A DNA stretch of 64,000 nucleotides, taken from positions 186,001 to 250,000 of the forward strand of contig NZ_QLTK01000007.1 of NCBI RefSeq assembly GCF_003269035.1, in the 5' to 3' direction. A program made the position numbers and the translations under genes. Of this stretch, positions 61,509 through 64,000 are shown piece by piece. This DNA comes from Paraburkholderia bryophila. GTDB taxonomy: Bacteria > Pseudomonadota > Gammaproteobacteria > Burkholderiales > Burkholderiaceae. The notes under the pieces are model-generated. The model made no database searches, was not told where the DNA came from, and saw nothing but the letters and a program-made list of their open reading frames with translations. Numbering within the stretch: position 1 is the first letter of the stretch; the number at the start of each line of letters is the position of its first letter.

Positions 61509-64000
61509 TTGAAACAGCGTCCATTGGCATTTGCCATAAAAAGAATAATCTGGGCCGAGTTGGCATTGTCGGCTGCGCTCGCCGTCCCGGCCTTCGCGCA
61601 GAGCCAGCCCGCCACTGCCGGCAGCACGGCCGCGACACCTTCGGTCAATAGCGCTACGCCACCGGCCGCCAACGCGGCGACGCCATCCAAAGAGAAGGTT
61701 CAACAGATCAAGACCTTCGAAGTGACCGGATCGTTGATTCGCAGCGCCGACAAGGTGGGCTTCAATCAGGTTCAGAAAATCACGGCGAAGGATATCGAGA
61801 ACAGCGGCTACACCAACGTGGCCGACTACCTGCGCGGCGTATCCGCCAATTCGGCGAGCAGTTGGGGGGAGGGATCGACCAACAGCTTCGCGCCCGGCGG
61901 TGCGGGCATCGCATTGCGCGGTCTGAGCGAAAAGTACACCCTGGTGCTGGTCGACGGGCAGCGCGTCGCGCCCTACGCATTCGCCGTGAACGGCACCGAT
62001 CAGTTTTTCGACGTGAATACGTTGCCGTTGAACATCATCGATCGCATTGAAATCGTGAAGACGGGCGCCGTTTCGCAGTACGGCTCCGACGCCATTGCCG
62101 GGGTGGTGAACATCATCACCAGGCGCAACTTTCAGGGCCTGGAACTGGGCGGCAGCTATGGCGGCGCCACGCAGAACGGCGGCGGCCAGGGCACCACCCG
62201 GTTCAGCATTCTGGGCGGTATCGGCGATCTGAATTCAGACCGTTTCAACGTAACGGCCGCGCTCAGTTACTACAAATCGAACGGCTTTCTGGCGTCCGAC
62301 CGCGATACGACGCAGAACCAGGATTTCTCGAATCAGCCCGGCGGCCTCTCCAACCAGTCGCCGTCGTACTGGAAGCGCGGCAACGGCATCGGCAATGTGC
62401 CGCTAAGCCCCTGCCCCAACGGCGGCACGGTCGTGTCGGGCAATGCCAATGCACAGACTTACGGTGCCGGCGGCACCGTGTGCCAGAACAACACCGCCTA
62501 CGCAACCTCCCTGTCCCCGTGGACCGAACGCCTGAGCGCGAAGGTCCACGCCGACTTCAAGATCAACGACGCGATGCAGGCGTTCGCCGATCTGTGGGAA
62601 AGCAACAATACGACCAACACCAATAATTTCGTCGGGCGGTTGAGCTCCAGCACGCAGACTTACGATCCCGCCACCGGCGGCGTCAATCTGATCTCGAACG
62701 TGGTGCCGGCAAGCAATCCCTACAACCCGTTCGGGGTACCGACGCAGCTTCGCTACGCGTTCCCCGCCACGCAGTCGGTTCGCACGAGTTCCAATTTCTG
62801 GCGCGCCGCCACCGGCGTCAAGGGCTCGTTCACGACCCCCGGCATCGGAGACTGGGACTGGAACACCGCGTATACGCATTCGCAGAATACGGTGTCGAAT
62901 AACTATACGAACCTGCTCAACGCGAATGCGCTGACCAACATCATTCAGAACGGCGTGTTCGACTTCGCCAATCCGTCCGCCACGCCGAACGGCCTGAACG
63001 GGTTGTACGGCAGCACCTCGACACAGGCGATCACCAAGCTCGACGCAGTGGATGCCACGCTGGCGACACCTCATCTGTTCACGCTGCCTACCGGCGACGT
63101 CGGGTTGGGTTTCGGCGCCCAGTTCCTGCACCAGAGCCAGTACATCGGCACCGGCGCGGGCTACGTGAACGGCACCTATGTCAATCCGTCGATCCAGTCC
63201 GTCGACGGCGAACGCAACGTGGCCGCGGCCTATTACCAGGTCGATATCCCGCTGCTGACGAACCTGACCTTCAGCCAGTCCGGTCGCTACGATCACTACA
63301 GCGATTTCGGCGGTGCGTTCTCGCCGCGTTTCGCGCTTCGCTTCCAGCCGGTTCGGCAATTGACGATGTACGGGTCGTACACGCGTGGCTTCCGCGCGCC
63401 GACCTTGATTGAAAACACTTCGTCGAAAACGTTCGGTGCACAAGGGGCGATCGATCCCAACGATCCGAACGATCCGGGCGCTTACGCATTGCGTGAAGAA
63501 ATCCAGGCGGGCTCGCGCAACCTGCAACCGGAGCGGACCAAGAACTACAACCTCGGCTTCCAGTTGTCGCCGACGCGCACCACCGACATCGGTTTCGACT
63601 GGTACAAGATCCACATCGACAACGTGATCGGCACGGACGATATCCAGTCCGTGGTGAATGCGAACGATCCGTCGAAAGTGATCCGCAACCCGAACGGTTC
63701 GATCGCATATGTCCTGCTGCCGTACCAGAACCTCGCGTCGCTCGACACGGACGGCTTCGAAACGACGTTCCGGCAGTCGGTGGCGACCAAAATAGGTACG
63801 TTCACGCTGTCGGGCGACTGGACCTACGTGTGGCACTTCAAGATGCCGGTGGGCGGCGTCACCACCGACTTCGCCGGCAACAACGGCGCGCAGAATACGC
63901 CGTTCGGCGCCAGCTTCCCGCGCTGGAAAGGCAATACCGATCTGAACTGGAATTACCAGAAGTGGAATGCGACCTTGACCTGGATTTATACCGGGCCTTA
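61509..64000 (+). CDS. TonB-dependent outer-membrane receptor (partial, right edge)
   Basis: At least 830 codons, open to the window end. A signal peptide (LALSAALAVPAFAQS) is followed by an Ala/Pro-rich spacer, then the plug domain: KTFEVTGSLIRSADKVGFNQ, VADYLRGVSANSASSW, IALRGLSEKYTLVLVDGQRV, IDRIEIVKTGAVSQYGSDAI and GVVNIITRR. The barrel includes YGSYTRGFRAPTLIENTSSK and NLQPERTKNYNLGFQLSPTR. Start is TTG 61509 with AAGGGG upstream; there is no in-frame ATG before the signal peptide. The substrate is unknown; the long, glycine-rich surface loops are common in receptors for siderophores or plant-derived ligands. Confidence 0.92.
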   Translation, partial: MKQRPLAFAIKRIIWAELALSAALAVPAFAQSQPATAGSTAATPSVNSATPPAANAATPSKEKVQQIKTFEVTGSLIRSADKVGFNQVQKITAKDIENSGYTNVADYLRGVSANSASSWGEGSTNSFAPGGAGIALRGLSEKYTLVLVDGQRVAPYAFAVNGTDQFFDVNTLPLNIIDRIEIVKTGAVSQYGSDAIAGVVNIITRRNFQGLELGGSYGGATQNGGGQGTTRFSILGGIGDLNSDRFNVTAALSYYKSNGFLASDRDTTQNQDFSNQPGGLSNQSPSYWKRGNGIGNVPLSPCPNGGTVVSGNANAQTYGAGGTVCQNNTAYATSLSPWTERLSAKVHADFKINDAMQAFADLWESNNTTNTNNFVGRLSSSTQTYDPATGGVNLISNVVPASNPYNPFGVPTQLRYAFPATQSVRTSSNFWRAATGVKGSFTTPGIGDWDWNTAYTHSQNTVSNNYTNLLNANALTNIIQNGVFDFANPSATPNGLNGLYGSTSTQAITKLDAVDATLATPHLFTLPTGDVGLGFGAQFLHQSQYIGTGAGYVNGTYVNPSIQSVDGERNVAAAYYQVDIPLLTNLTFSQSGRYDHYSDFGGAFSPRFALRFQPVRQLTMYGSYTRGFRAPTLIENTSSKTFGAQGAIDPNDPNDPGAYALREEIQAGSRNLQPERTKNYNLGFQLSPTRTTDIGFDWYKIHIDNVIGTDDIQSVVNANDPSKVIRNPNGSIAYVLLPYQNLASLDTDGFETTFRQSVATKIGTFTLSGDWTYVWHFKMPVGGVTTDFAGNNGAQNTPFGASFPRWKGNTDLNWNYQKWNATLTWIYTGP

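Noticed and set aside
1..64000. tRNA, rRNA, transposase, integrase or phage genes
   Set aside because: I looked for cloverleaf-like sequences, DDE or tyrosine-recombinase motifs and flanking inverted repeats and found none I could support.

Overview
The window is GC-rich, densely coded DNA whose gene content points to a beta-proteobacterium of the Burkholderia/Paraburkholderia group: an OmpC-type trimeric porin of the Burkholderia kind, a non-phosphorylating L-rhamnose pathway with a RhaSTPQ importer, an H-NS-like small protein, and a large type VI secretion (T6SS) locus. This assignment is inference from gene families; no rRNA or marker gene is present. I see no tRNA, rRNA, CRISPR array, insertion sequence or phage gene.

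Layout. (1) 1-6170: a TctE/TctD-like two-component system diverges from a four-gene uptake operon (periplasmic binding protein, fused two-domain permease, ATPase, porin) that ends at a strong terminator. (2) 6191-17623: an L-rhamnose regulon. One minus-strand operon carries mutarotase, lactonase and the RhaT/P/Q/S ABC importer. A second carries a short-chain dehydrogenase, an MFS transporter, L-rhamnonate dehydratase and L-rhamnose dehydrogenase. A LysR-type regulator lies between them. Together they oxidise rhamnose to rhamnonate and dehydrate it; the last cleaving enzyme (aldolase or hydrolase) is not in the window. (3) 18125-19114: a stand-alone quinone-reductase-like dehydrogenase.

(4) 19168-50581: a T6SS locus almost entirely on the minus strand, read from a sigma-54 activator gene and a -24/-12 promoter into tssBC, hcp, tssE, tssF, tssG, vgrG, DUF2169/pentapeptide adaptors, DUF3540, a DUF4150 PAAR-like tip, tssJ, tssK, tssL, tssM, tssA, a DUF6150 protein and three unusual distal genes. 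The striking point is that the two sheath subunits, TssB and TssC, form one 846-residue polypeptide joined by a repetitive linker of about 180-210 residues, and no clpV/tssH is present. The VgrG has a long nonapeptide-repeat tail. A SPOR-domain membrane protein sits inside the locus, and one distal gene joins a methyltransferase-like region, a helical middle and a GNAT acetyltransferase.

(5) 51595-60468: an ordinary mixed region of small secreted or membrane proteins, an iron-permease-family protein, two MFS efflux pumps, an H-NS-like protein, a phosphatase/arsenate-reductase-like protein that lacks its P-loop arginine, a ChaC-type cyclotransferase and a J-domain protein. (6) 61509-64000: a TonB-dependent receptor with a TTG start, preceded by about 1 kb of AT-rich non-coding DNA and cut by the right edge.
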